DNA of 64,000 nt, from NCBI GenBank assembly GCA_023935145.1, contig CM043701.1, positions 70,882,317 through 70,946,316 on the forward strand. Reading direction: 5' to 3'. The first letter of the stretch is position 1, and each line of letters starts with the position of its first letter. Shown here piece after piece: positions 31,901 through 42,900 of the stretch. Position numbers and translations under genes: made by a program. The notes under the pieces are model-generated. The model saw nothing but the letters and a program-made list of their open reading frames with translations. It did no database searches and was not told where the DNA came from. Source of the stretch: Bretschneidera sinensis (lineage: Eukaryota; Streptophyta; Magnoliopsida; Brassicales; Akaniaceae).

Positions 31901-34130
31901 GAACATAACTTGGCTAATGGTCATTAAAAGGCCGAAGACTTTGTTCTTTAGGACCAGGTTTTATGGTGGATTTATTCAAAGACCAAATGTATCATTATTC
32001 TCAGGTCATGCAAGGTCTTGCCAAATCAATAGCTTGGGATGGAGAAGGAGCAACATGCCTAATTGAGGTTTGCATCTTATGCTAAAGATCTTTAGTGGTT
32101 TGTTTTAGGGTGGAGGGCTGTGGGGCTTTCGTATGTAATAAGCCAAATTATATTTCAATAGATTTGTGCCACTCTCTCCTAGTAATTCAACCTAGCAGCT
32201 GCTTTTGTGATTGAGTCCTACCTCAAGCTGAATATGACAAACTATTAGTGGACAGTGAGAAAGGTGTCAGGACTTGCAGCCTATAGAATTTATTGATTTT
32301 TTCACATATAAGAGAGGAGAAATGAGATTCATCCATGCATCAAATTATGAATCTTATTGACGTTTCCTTTGTCCAGTTTTTCCTCTTCAAATGTCTTGGA
32401 CAATCTTTGTATAATATTCAGTACCATAAATGTGTGCGAGTGTCTGTGTGCACACTCACACATTTATATGTGTGTATACGTGCATGCGCATTTGCGTGTG
32501 TGTGTGCATGCACACATTTTTAAGTATCGTGTGCATGTCCATTCTGTTTTGTTAACGACTTGATCTCGTATCTCAGAGCAGTCCTCCAAAACATTGCTAT
32601 TGGTTAGCGATATAGTTTTTCCAGATGCCTCAAATTTTTATTCGAAGGTTTAGTTTCTTACTTTATTATAAAACTTCAGATCTTTCCCAATTGAGTGACA
32701 AAAATTGATTTGGAATATAGATTTTTGAGTTGCTTCACTATGTATAATGCCGGTTTAAAATGATAGAATGTCTTGCACGCATTTATTAAAGGACATTGAA
32801 ATTTTGCAGCAAATTCTAACCTTGAGATGCAGGTCACAGTGACTGGTGCCAAGAGTGAAGATGAAGCAGCAAAGATTGCACGCTCTGTCGCTTCTTCTTC
32901 ACTTGTTAAGGCATGAAATCTTAACTTAAAGGTCCGTTTGTGTTTTAGTTTAGTTTTGTCTAATTCAGTGTCAATGATGCCGTCAGGCCGTAGTATATGG
33001 CAGAGATCCAAATTGGGGGCGCATAGCTGCTGCTGCTGGTTACGCAGGGATTTCTTTTCATCTGAACAAGCTCCAGATATTTCTTGGTGATATTTTGCTC
33101 ATGGACGGTGGGCAACCACTTCCATTTGACAGGTATAGAGCAACAGTAAAATATATGGGGTTGTAACCAAGGACTTGTTCTTGAAGCATCTGATCCTGAT
33201 ATGTTCTTATCATTTCAGTATCTACTACATTATGTTCTAGAATCTGGACCCTTGAATTAAGTTCCATGTGTCACTGGTGTCAGAGACCTGATGCGGCTAG
33301 AGGCCAGGATTCTTTTTCCAACACTATCTTTAAGCAGCTGTAGATTTTTAAAATGGAAGTAAAAACTTTGATGCAATGCCTTTATCTGGTTCTTTGTTTT
33401 TCAAATATGTTCAGCGCACTTTCAGTATTGATAGTTGTGAAATATATTCACCCTTATCCAGATTTCCATCACCCAAGAAGAGAAACACCCCCAAGTTCTT
33501 GAGGAAGCCTTAGTGTAACTGTAAGCCTTAGTGTCTGCATGCAAAGGAGAGATGGCGTATATCTTTCCATTTCTTGGCTGTCTTTTTTCGTTTTTTCATC
33601 TCTTTCAATTCATTAGTTCTTTTCCTTTATGGTTTTTTCTGTATTTTCTTAACGGTCAAAAAATTTTTCAGGGCTGCAGCTAGTAGCTATCTCAAAAAGG
33701 CTGGAGAGACTCATGGTACAATTGGGATTCACATATCTGTAGGTAAGTCTAAAAAAACATGTGGGGCAAGCATATGCTTGTTATATTAATATTTGCTATT
33801 TTATAGTGCTCTAACATGTGAAAATATGCCCTAGCACACTGACTACTGGATGCACAATTCACCTTACTGATCAAAGAAGGAAAATGCATTTTAAACTTCA
33901 TAATTTCTTGTTTTCTTATTGCTGTTACCATGGTTGTGCAAAATTTGGAACACTAACTAAATGTGAAGTACCCTCCATTTGGTATGCTTTATCTGCAACA
34001 ATCATAGATGAATCCAACTGATTTCAATTTATGTCTGTTTCTAACAGGTGAAGGGCCAGCAAGTGGGCAAGCATGGGGCTGTGATTTAAGTTATGACTAT
34101 GTCAAAATAAATGCAGAATACACAACATAG
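25909..34130 (+). CDS. argJ: Arginine biosynthesis bifunctional protein ArgJ, plastid
   Basis: Ornithine acetyltransferase/N-acetylglutamate synthase moves the acetyl group from N-acetylornithine to glutamate, giving ornithine and N-acetylglutamate for the cyclic arginine pathway in the plastid stroma. Seventeen exons join in frame to 472 codons, close to the usual plant length (about 470). Residues 1 to about 45 are Ser/basic-rich without a conserved fold, as in a transit peptide. Conserved signatures: [10 protein letters not shown] (138-147), oxyanion-hole STGVIG (176-181), the self-cleavage site NMATMLG with nucleophile Thr253 (250-256), DGDTSTNDT (287-295), GRDPNWGRI (378-386) and the C-terminal [13 protein letters not shown]. 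Autocleavage before Thr253 gives alpha and beta chains. The start ATG at 25909 is the first in frame. The end of exon 1 is the least certain splice site. One intron has a GC donor. All key residues are present, so it looks functional and is the only intact gene here. Confidence 0.93.
29568..31637 (+). other. argJ: argJ intron 11, enlarged by repeats
   Basis: At 2.07 kb this is at least twice any other argJ intron. It contains an inverted repeat (30409-30477) with arms around GTTTGGCC(C/T)AGCTT, a purine-rich stretch with (GA)n at 30841-30860, a (TA)n run near 31285-31296 and an abrupt change to non-AT-rich sequence (AACGACCCGAATT) at about 31297. These suggest one or more inserted elements. 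Open frames in it are not conserved. Confidence 0.7.
30409..30477. repeat. Foldback repeat in argJ intron 11
   Basis: GGGTGTTTGGCCCAGCTTCT and the reverse complement of AAAGCTAGGCCAAACAGGCCC pair over about 20 bp, with a 25-30 bp loop. Likely the end of a MITE or hairpin element. No coding function. Confidence 0.55.
32911..32986 (+). other. argJ: GC-AG intron of argJ
   Basis: Exon 14 ends AAG at 32910 and the next bases are GCATGA. The downstream exon starts after GTCAG at 32986. No GT donor in frame exists here, because reading on gives a stop at 32914-32916. GC donors are a minor but real class in plants. Confidence 0.75.
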
Positions 34131-34481
34131 AAGTTTTTATCACGTCAAGATGAAAGTACTATGTTTCTCAAAACATTCTCTGATTGCTCCGTGTTTTAGG
34201 TACTTCCAATCTAGTCTGCGTTTTCACGTACGGTTTAGGGTCCAGTCAGGAGATCAAATGGTCTCTTAAAATGAGTACTTCCAAGCTACATGATTGAATC
34301 CGGTACTACCACATTACATGCCTCCGTGCGGTCATAGTGTTAGTTATTAGCAAAGCCAGGGATATATATATATATTGTAATTTTAAAGTGGAAAGTGATT
34401 TCATGACAAATGCCTTTGACGCTTCATCAAAAGTTATATTCACCACTGGTTCCGTTTAAAATCTCTTGAAAATGTGCAAGA

Positions 34482-34487
34482 AATAAA
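34482..34487 (+). terminator. Possible polyadenylation signal of argJ
   Basis: AATAAA about 350 bp after the argJ stop codon, in AT-rich sequence. Plant signals are loose, so this is only the best visible match. Confidence 0.3.
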
Positions 34488-34679
34488 AGCCAATCCAAAA
34501 TGGAATATACTCTCTTCATTAATCTGGTTTTAAAGAAAATGCTACCGGTGATTTTGGTAGTCTGAAATTAAGGGTTTGGAGATAAGATTGGATGGAAAGT
34601 GGAGCATACTTACGCAATTTTACTGTGGAGATAAACCACAGTTTAACTCTACAATTCTAAAGCCTCAATTTTACGTCAT

Positions 34680-35241
34680 ACCATCAACACACGAGTTCGT
34701 GTTGGTTTTATACAAAGTGCCTATCGACTTAGCTTATTTCCTGATAAGAAACAGCAAAATCTCATTGATCAAAAAAAAAAAAAAAAAACCAGAGAAATCA
34801 TTATGCGTTTGTAACTTCTTTCTCTCATTCTCGAGAAATTCTTAGAAATGTTGGATTTTTCAGTACCCAAAAAAAAATATGTATCACAAATATTTTTACT
34901 ATTGATGACAGAGAAAGAAATAACTATTGTTTTCTCTCTCTTTCAATAATTGAAAATGTTACCATCAACACACGAGTTCGTGTTGGTTTTATACAAAGTG
35001 CCTATCGACTTAGCTTATTTCCTGATAAGAAACAGCAAAATCTCATTGATCAAAAAAAAAAAAAAAAAAACCAGAGAAATCATTATGCGTTTGTAACTTC
35101 TTTCTCTCATTCTCGAGAAATTCTTAGAAATGTTGGATTTTTCAGTACCCAAAAAAAATATGTATCACAAATATTTTTACTATTGATGACAGAGAAAGAA
35201 ATAACTATTGTTTTCTCTCTCTTTCAATAATTGAAAATGTT
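34680..35241. repeat. 281 bp near-perfect tandem duplication
   Basis: 34680-34960 and 34961-35241 are copies that by eye differ only in the length of two A runs. Each copy holds ACACGAGTTCGTGT (a small palindrome), an A18-20 tract and TTTTCTCTCTC. It starts 550 bp after the argJ stop codon. The lack of divergence means it is recent compared with the transposons around it. Confidence 0.9.
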
Positions 35242-36249
35242 ATTCTTTTGCGTGCCCACAATAATTCCTTGATGCCCTCCATAGCAGTTGCATTGAAACC
35301 TAGGACAGTTGGGATAAGAGGTTGACTAGAGATCATGTAGGGTATACATAACATATCATATAGGGAAAATTATATTATACCACCTTCAAATTTTATATCA
35401 CCCAATTAAAATTTTGATTTTTTTAAAAAATTTATTTTTGAGTTGCTTGAGAGTAAAAATTGATATTTGGGAATAAATTAAATATTTTTAAAAAATTTGA
35501 TATATTAACATCATTTCAATAAACTTAAAAGTAATACAGTGTAATTTTTCCAATCAAATATAATGCTTGCTAGGACCGGTAGATTTAGAAAAACTGCAAT
35601 AAGGTACAAGTTGGCTTATCAGACATGGTATATAACTCTCAAGTTATCTTAAAGTTGTAGGCATGCAAATGCTGAGACCAATTGAATTAGAAAAAGTTGG
35701 CTTCCACCAGATAAAATTATTCATGAAAATTTGTGGACCTTTTCTGTAAAGCTATTGTTTTAAAGTATGTTTGGTTCCTAGGTCAAACCAGTTTATAAGT
35801 GAAATAAAAACCCATTATCTGTTAAAAAAGTATTATAGAAAAAAAAAATTGAATTTTGAAAAGCTGTCAAATTTGATTGTAGATTATAGTCTGCCGTGAC
35901 CCACATGAATGCCCTTTCTATCCCTTCCTTCGTCAACTCAACACTCTCAGTTTGCCCAGACTTCATCGTCAACATTCTTAGTTTTTCTAGAATCAGAACG
36001 TTCTGGAAGGTTCTTCATCACATTTTTCACCTTCAATTTGTCAAAATTCTCCTCGTTCTCGCACTTTCTCAAGTGTTGTTGCAAAGATTTGATGTGAACT
36101 TGAGCTCCATGATCTGGTTCAAAAGCTTCTCCATATTTTCTATGGTGGTGGGTTCAATTGATCGTGTGGAAGATCGGATTTTCGTTAGGCTTGATTTTGA
36201 GATCAAGTAGAGAGGCGGATTTGGAGATTTGATTTTTGTGCTCAACAAG
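35242..36249. other. Gene-free stretch
   Basis: AT-rich at first, then a slightly GC-richer part at 35890-36230 with an open plus frame of about 100 codons rich in Phe, Ser and Leu. I recognise no family and see no splice or start context that supports a gene. Confidence 0.45.
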
Positions 36250-36609
36250 TGTTAAAGTCGAAAATAGGTTAGGTTTTTTCAAGTCAAATCGGGTTGGTCA
36301 CTAGAGTTGGGTCTGCTCCGCTTGAGTGCATACTAGTTCAGGTTGGTCTGGTATGATATGGATTCGAGGTACTTGAAGAAGAAAAAAAAGAAAAGAAAAT
36401 TGACTTATAATGTTTTACTTCAAGGAATGCCCTTCGATGCTTAAGTTAGAATATGAGATAGGAAGAGAAAAGTAGTGAGAATGGTTATAAATGAATTACC
36501 AATTAGGGGCGCTCTATTTATAGGGCTTGGAATATGTTGAGATTACCATTTAACCCTTGTGACTAACAGGTGCCACTTTTTGGTAGAAGGGTATATTTGA
36601 CCCACATCA
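36250..36609 (-). repeat. 3' LTR of the Tat element
   Basis: Shares with 55275-55613 the blocks GAGAGAAAAGTAGTGAGAAT, ATGAATTACCAATT, CTATTTATAGGG and TATATTTGACCCACATC. On the minus strand it starts TGATGTGGGTC at 36609, just after a purine tract (AGTGGGGAGCAT). It is more diverged from its partner than the Athila LTR pairs, fitting an older insertion. Confidence 0.75.
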
Positions 36610-36689
36610 TATGCTCCCCACTCATTTAGAATTAGATCAAGTCTAAAGGTGTAGAAGGTTAAGTATTTGGACATTTTGCACTAGGTGTC

Positions 36690-37480
36690 ATCCTAGATGA
36701 TCCACCTCGGTCCTCAGCTTAGCTAGGTCTAAAGTGGCATTTGTTATAAACAACCCACCTCGGACATCAGCTTGCTTTGGACCGAGGTGGTTCTTGTTTT
36801 GAGCGACCCACCTAAGACCTTGGCCTTAATAGGTCCATGGTGTTTCTTTCACTTGGGCCACCCACCTCAAACCTCGGCCTGCTTGTGTCTAAGGTGGTTA
36901 TGAGATTTGGAGGGAAAGTGCCATCCTCGTAACTCAACTTATTTGGGTCCGAGGTGGTCTTGGGACTCAAGATTAAAGTGGCTCCCCACCTCGAACCTTA
37001 AGGGTCTGAGGTGGTTTTGATTTTGGGCCTCTCACCTCGAACCTCGGTCTGTTTGGGTTCGAGGTAGTTCTTGCTTTGGGTCCTTAGGCCTATTTGGAAG
37101 CTCTTGATTTTAGCACTCTCACCTTGGTCCTCGGGTCTCAAGGGGACGAGGTGGTTCTAAGTTTAGCACTCTTACATCGGTTCTTTGACCTCTAGAGGTC
37201 GAGGTGGTATTAAGTTTAACACTCCCACCTAGGTCCTCAGACCTCAAGGGGCCGAGGTGGTCTTGAGTTTGTCACTCCCACCTCAATTCTCTAACCTCAC
37301 GAGACCAAGGTGTCTTGAGTTTGATACTCCCACTTCGGTTTTCAAACCTCAAAGGGCAGAGGTAGTCTTGAGTTTGGCACTCCTACTTCGGTCCTCAAAC
37401 CTTAAAGGGCCGATGCGGTCTTGAGTTTGGCACTCCCACCATGGATCTCGGACCTCAAGTGGGTCGAGGTGGTTTTACCT
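36690..37480. repeat. ~53 bp tandem repeats with CACCTCGG/CCGAGGTGG arms
   Basis: Around fourteen units of 50-60 bp. Each reads roughly CTCCCACCTCGGTCCTC, AGACCTCAAGGGG, CCGAGGTGGTCTTGAGTTTGG. In every unit CCACCTCGG and CCGAGGTGG can pair into a hairpin. The seven units at 37115-37480 are the most regular (52-54 bp). It lies between the 3' LTR and the antisense ORF, in the 3' untranslated region of the Tat element, where tandem repeats are known in this lineage. Confidence 0.8.
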
Positions 37481-37752
37481 TTTGAGTTGGTTTGTATTGC
37501 CTTCTAACTCGGTATTCACTGACTCAAGGACCGTTTACCAGCTGATCTAAGGGTCTGTTCAGCCAAAGGATGAAGTTGAGATTCTTAGCTATCCTCTTGA
37601 GGTCATGGCTGAGATCATAAGCCAATATGCACAGAAGATATTCTTTTTTCACAATTAGAATCATTTTCAGCTTTTTGATTGCTGTCTAACCTACTTGCTC
37701 TGTTTCTTCAAGTGGGCAGGTTTTGCACTATATTTTCAATTTGTACCCTTAA

Positions 37753-38230
37753 GTGTTAGTGGAGCTTGGTAACCTCGTTGAGGAAAAGGATGATTTGAAG
37801 GCTCAGCTACACTATCGGGTTGAGCAGGTCTTTAAGTTGAGGGAGGATCGGCTCGGTCTTCACGATGATGTTCAAGTTTTGTTCGCAAAGCTCGAGTTTG
37901 CTGATGCCAAGATAGAGAGACTCAGGGTTGAGCTAGCCAGCTCCAAGGAGGTGGCCATAGAGGAGTTCAAGTGGTCTTCGGTCTTTGACGAGCTGGTCTA
38001 TGATAAGGCCATTGACGAGTATGTTACGAGCTTAGATCTGGCCAAGGTAGAGGTAGCAATGATCTGTCCTCAGTTGGACATGGACTAGGTGCGCATCCAT
38101 CTGTCGGACATTACGTTATCTTCGGGGATCGAGGGACAAGATGCCAGTAGAGTTGTTGCTTGGGATGATGGTGCTCAATCTCATTCTCGGGAGGCTATGG
38201 TCACCGTCACTGGCTTTGATGGCTAGATAA
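37753..38230 (+). pseudogene. Antisense ORF of the Tat element (coiled-coil tail)
   Basis: Open on the strand opposite to gag-pol. It encodes a charged helical region (LGNLVEEKDDLKAQLHYRVE, then KLEFADAKIERLRVELASSK), followed by VFDELVYDKAIDEYVTSLDL and AMICPQLDMD. A TAG at 38086 breaks the frame, which continues to GFDG at 38226. The pattern is like the C-terminus of the 'putative gypsy type transposon' proteins (PF04195-like) found as antisense ORFs downstream of pol in Tat-lineage elements such as maize Grande. Their role is unknown. The N-terminal part is not recognisable in this copy. Confidence 0.55.
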
Positions 38231-38424
38231 TGGCAGAGTATACCAAGGATCGTAGTGAGCAGGAAGAGCAGGTTTAAGATTTCTCTCTTTATTTTTCGTT
38301 TTGTATATGTCCTAGAAGCCCCCCTTTATACTATTTATTTTAATGAAATGGACTTTTTATGTTTTCTTCTTTCTTCAGTATGGATATGGGTTGAACTTTT
38401 TCTTATTCTTATACTTAGTATTTT

Positions 38425-38830
38425 TACCTCTATGCTCGTGTTGGGACTTCTTTCTTTGGGGTCTCAAATTCTTTTAGGTCTTGTACCCAGGTTGAGACTT
38501 TTTTTTGGGAGTCTCAACTTTCCCTTGGGTCTTTACGGTCTGAAGTGCATTTTTTAGGGGCTAACACTTAGTATTTGGAATAGGATTCCACTAAGTGTTA
38601 TGTGCCCTAGTTGAGGTTTCACTTTCTAGACCCTTAACTTTCCCATGTCTTTATGCCCGAGTCAGGGTTTCTCTTTTGAAAACCCAACTTCTTTTCTCGG
38701 GTCTTTGTTATTTTTGCTTTGGTCCTCACTTGAGGGGGATATTTGAGGTGAAGGTAATTTTGGACGCTTCACTTTAGTCGTCGACTGTAGAGGTTTTCCA
38801 GGTGAAGGCTATTTTGGACGTTTCACTTCA
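38425..38830. repeat. Two short tandem-repeat blocks in the Tat 3' region
   Basis: At 38425-38715 about four units of roughly 75 bp carry TTGGGACTTC...GGTCTTTGTGCCC-like text (GGTTGAGACTTTTTT, GGGAGTCTCAACTTT, GGGTCTTTA). At 38735-38840 two units of about 60 bp carry AGGTGAAGG, ATTTTGGACG and TTCACTT. They are different from the 53 bp array at 36690-37480. Confidence 0.55.
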
Positions 38831-38989
38831 GTCCTCAACTATGAAGGTTGTCCAAAGTTCCTGTTTGTATTCATAGCTTGTTCAAGATTTGATTGCTGAA
38901 AAGTAATGAACATATGAAAATATTGACAAAATTCATTTGATTCATATAGTTGCAGTGCTTACATTGATTACTCTGCTCTTGGGCCAGTT

Positions 38990-40150
38990 TACATCCATGA
39001 TTCACTGGTGGAACTTCCTCAAGTTTTCTGGGTTCTATCTTGTGGTATGGGCAAAGGTTCTGACTTTGATTACTCTCTTGATGTGGTACAAGCTTTCCTA
39101 ATTAGCCAAAAGCTTTCCTATGTTCCGAGTGTTTGAGACTTCTTTCTTGCAGAGGACCAGCTCTCCAAGTCTGAACGTTCTTTGTTTCACTATGGAGTTG
39201 TAATATCTGGTCATCTTCTGTTGGTATGTTACGAGATTTAGTAATGCCTCATCTCAAATCCTCTCAATTAGGTCTAAGCTTGCTTTTAGGCCTTCCTCGT
39301 TATTGCTTGGGTTAAAGAGTTGAACTATGAGGGAGGGTTCTCCCTCCTCAATCGGGACCACTGCTTTAAACCCAAAGGCTAAGAAGAACAATTTTTGCTT
39401 GTCGAGGACTGGGGTGTGGTCTTGAAGGCCCATAGTGCGTGTGAAAGTCTTTGGCCCATAATCCTTGGATGTCTTTGGGTATCTTCTTCAAGGTTTGTAG
39501 TATGGTTCCATTCGTGACTTCAGCCTACTCGTTGGCTTGTGGGTGTCCAACCGAAGTGATTCATTGATTAATCCGAAGGTTTTGGCAAAATTTTTTGAAT
39601 CGTGCTCTTTCAAATTGATTTCCATTGTTAGTTACAGCAATCATGGGTACTCTTAACGATATACCACTGACTTCTAAATGAAATTTTTAGCTTTGTCTTC
39701 TGTTATCCTTGCAAACGACTCTACCTTTACCCATTTGGTGAAATAATCTATTGGCATGATCAGAAATTTTAGTTGTCCAGGTTCTCCTGGGAAAGGTCCA
39801 AGTATGTCCATCCCCCACATTACGAATGGTACTGGGCTGGTAATGATAGTTAACAGATTTGCAAGAAAGTGCGGAATAGGGGCGAACTTTTGGCACTTGA
39901 TGCATTTCCTGACAAAGTCTAAAGCCTCATTTTAGAGTCTTGGACAGTCATAACCTTGTTAGAGGATCTTGTGGCCTAGTGCTCGTCCACCCAAGTGATT
40001 TATGCAAATCCTCTTGTGGACCTCCGTTAGGGCATAATCTGTCTCTCAGCATTTGAGGCACTTGAGATAGGGTTGAGTGAGGGATCTTCGATACCACTGG
40101 TTTTCGATCATAAAATAGTGAGACACTCTAGATAAGAGCTTTCTGATCTC
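38990..40150 (-). pseudogene. Tat integrase remnant
   Basis: Minus-strand pieces match Tat integrase: the catalytic-core region with LIMPIDYFTKW and a following helix (about 39905-39690), then the C-terminal half with FFLAFGFKAVVPIEEGEPSL, NNEEGLKASLDLIE, TYQQKMTRYYN and FRLGELVLCK (about 39400-39080). Frames change several times and stops are present. Integrase would insert element DNA into chromosomes. Confidence 0.75.
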
Positions 40151-40159
40151 ATCCCTTGA

Positions 40160-40573
40160 TTATGGTAGCTCACCATTCTCTAGGTATTTGATGATTGGGT
40201 CTATCCAACTTAGCCCATCTTTGATATCCATCACTTCAACTTCTTCTACACTTGAGCATGGCAAGATTTCAACATATATTGCTCTCGAGAGATCAGAGGT
40301 CGTAGAGGATGCAAGTTGTGCTAAGGTATCGACTTTGGCATTCTCTACTCTAGGCTCCCGATTCATCTTAATTTATTTGAATATACTCATCAATTACTTT
40401 ACTATGGCTAAGTATTTGATCATTTGTGCTCCTTTTGCTTCATAATCTTCGGTTACTTGACTTACCACTAAGTGGGAGTCACTGAACACTTCTAGGGCCT
40501 TTACCACTAGAGACCGAACTAATTTTAGTCTAGCCAGAAGGGCTTCATATTCTATCTCGTTGTTCAGTGCTCT
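40160..40573 (-). pseudogene. Tat RNase H, C-terminal part and tether
   Basis: On the minus strand, starting at the insertion site, the frame reads ALNNEIEYEALLARLKLV, then SDSHLVVSQVTEDYEAKG, then VENAKVDTLAQLASSTTSDL, the RNase H C-terminus and the linker to integrase. The missing N-terminal half is at 51287-51450, beyond the nested element, and the frame is continuous once the insert and one target copy are removed. Confidence 0.8.
40569..40573. other. Target-site duplication GCTCT, left
   Basis: GCTCT precedes the Athila element at 40574 and is repeated exactly at 51287-51291 after it. This proves that 40574-51286 inserted as a unit into the Tat RNase H gene. Confidence 0.9.
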
Positions 40574-42139
40574 TGATGTGCAAATTTTAAATGCTCACAA
40601 GTGCACGAATCACAAATAGTATTGCGATGAGTTTAATCTCGAGGTCGATCTCTCAAAGAATTACAGTGGTTTAAATCCTAAATTACTTTCTTAAAATTAC
40701 TAAAACAAACTTTGAAATTAAACCCTAAACACTCTAATTAAAAGATTGGTGAAGAGAAAATTGAAATAAAAACAATTAAGTAAATTAAACAAAACGAATT
40801 ATGAAGAGATGAGTATAATCAATGAGAGCAATTGGGGGTTTAGCTTGCTATCCAATCATGAATTGGAGCATCTGGTGAATATAAAGAATTAATCAACATC
40901 CAAGATTATTGGTATTTCCGCTAAGACTAGAGAATGCCATTGATCATGTTTATTCTCAATTTATAACTAATTAATTAAATCCCATGGATTGTGTTCATCA
41001 ATTAATTAGTTAAATTAAGTATAAGGAAAACACAACCACCTCACAATTTGATTTGAATCCTGATTTAAATTCCTATTCAAGAAAGCTTAATTAGGTCTAG
41101 ATGATTTGTCATCGACCTAATCTCAAATATTAAACTTGACTATCAATAATAGATGACCAATCCACAAGCAATAATCAAAGGTATGAAGGATATTGAATAA
41201 TAAATAATCTAGAAAATTTCATAAAACTAAATCCACTAAAATATCCAAAACAATCAAGGCAGCTAAGCCAAACGCCCAACAATGCGTTCAGCCGCTCATG
41301 TTTAAATCTCAATCACAGAATTTAAATACTAGGGTTACAAGCATATTGAAGGAGAAAATGAGCAAAGATAAAATTTCTTCTCGAATTACAAGATGAATCC
41401 TCAAAGTCTTGAAGCGATTGATCGTCGTCTTCAATCTCTTGATAAGCCGTCTTGATGAAAGAAACCGTCTCCTCCTTCAATCTCCCAAAATTCCTCTTGA
41501 TGATATCTCTCCAAAAACTGCCGTTGTCTCCTCCTTCTTTGAATCTAAAATTCCTATATATAGCTGTATCGAGACAGATTTGTAGATAGAAAAGTCACCC
41601 TAAGGTTTCTGTTCGGGCCGTGTGCTTCTGCTGCTGTCCAGGCCTGGTTATGCTAAGACTGCCATGACTTTCTCTAGAAAATAATATTTACGATCCGTAA
41701 AATGCTCCAGAAAATAGACATCTGGATCTTTCCAAGAATATATGACTCCTTTTTCTTCCTGAATCAATACAGTTTAATCCGCAAAAATCACTTCTGCCAC
41801 GCTGAAATCACGCACAACCTGACCTTTATTTACTAAAACCGCCATAACTTTATCTAAAAAAATCATGTTTATGAGCCATAAAATTCTCCATAAAATAGAC
41901 ATCTGGATCTTTCCAAACATATATGGTTCATCTCTTGGTTTTTCCTGAATCAATACAGTTTAATCCACAAAATGACTGATCTGTACGGGCAATTCTGGCA
42001 ATTTAGTGAAACTCCTCTCCAAGTGCTTGTAAACCTGTAAAACAACGAAAAACAACTCAAAGTAATAAATTCCTAAGCCAAACATATAAATAAATACTTG
42101 AAAAACACACAAAATACTATGACAAATATTCGTTCATCA
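40574..42139 (-). repeat. 3' LTR of the Athila element
   Basis: Plus-strand ends are TGATGTGCAA and TTCATCA. It matches 49711-51286 throughout. It has two tandem copies of a ~180 bp segment (about 41657-41836 and 41837-42010), each with GCCAT(G/A)ACTTT and GGATCTTTCCAA. Confidence 0.9.
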
Positions 42140-42807
42140 AATACCCTCAAACCTAGATTTTGCTAGTCCTCAAGCAAAACTAAAAGAAAACATAAACAAA
42201 ACAAACCTAAAAACTTAAATCAACAAAACCCTCATGCCTTAATTCTTATTATGACTCATATCTAGCTATCTTATGCACAATTATGTTCACAGTCTCAACA
42301 CTTCATAATTCATTGCTCAAATCAAGTACACATCGCACATCCATATTCCAATGCTCAAAACACCTCACATCAATTACTCCCAAACCTAACGTCAAGAATC
42401 CGAATTCGCTTCGACTCTAGGCCTCACAGGATTCACTCATTAAGCACACTAAACCTAGGTTTCAAACACTCATCAAGCATATGCGAATAGAAGTTACGTA
42501 AAAAAGAAATTTGAAATACAAATTTGCATATGAATATGGATATCATCAAAGAATGCTCATATGTTCGCAAAATAGATCTCATGAAAGGAATCAAATGTTA
42601 GGATTGCAAAGCTATCACATCGCCTATATCATATCCTAGTCAAACACCTCAAGCAAAATATATTGAGTATGAACCTCTGTATAGATGGGCGTGGTTAGCC
42701 GAACATGATTTACACCAAAGCTCTTTCTTTTCAACTCTTTATAAGAGCATCTTTAATACCCTTGAAGTATCTCACTTCTTTTTTGTTGTCTAACCAAATC
42801 CCTTTTT

Positions 42808-42900
<93 letters not shown>

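Larger units (their letters stand above)
25909..34130 (+). other. argJ: argJ exon map
   Basis: Coding exons by eye from splice signals and reading frame: 25909-25981, 26194-26318, 27289-27409, 27594-27667, 27835-27879, 28116-28166, 28263-28331, 28478-28536, 28838-28907, 29281-29361, 29481-29567, 31638-31760, 32005-32067, 32833-32910, 32987-33132, 33672-33742, 34048-34130. Every intron ends in AG. All donors are GT except after 32910 (GC). Phases agree at every junction. Exon 1 could instead end at 25975 with exon 2 starting at 26203, which would change only a few transit-peptide residues. Confidence 0.85.

Noticed and set aside
32911..32916. Apparent premature stop in argJ (GCATGA after codon 373)
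   Set aside because: The position is an exon end in frame with the next exon, and GC-AG splicing explains it. All other sites are intact, so I did not call a pseudogene.
36245..36249. Possible target duplication of the Tat element (ACAAG)
   Set aside because: No matching 5 bp found after 55613; the outer LTR ends are too diverged to place exactly.
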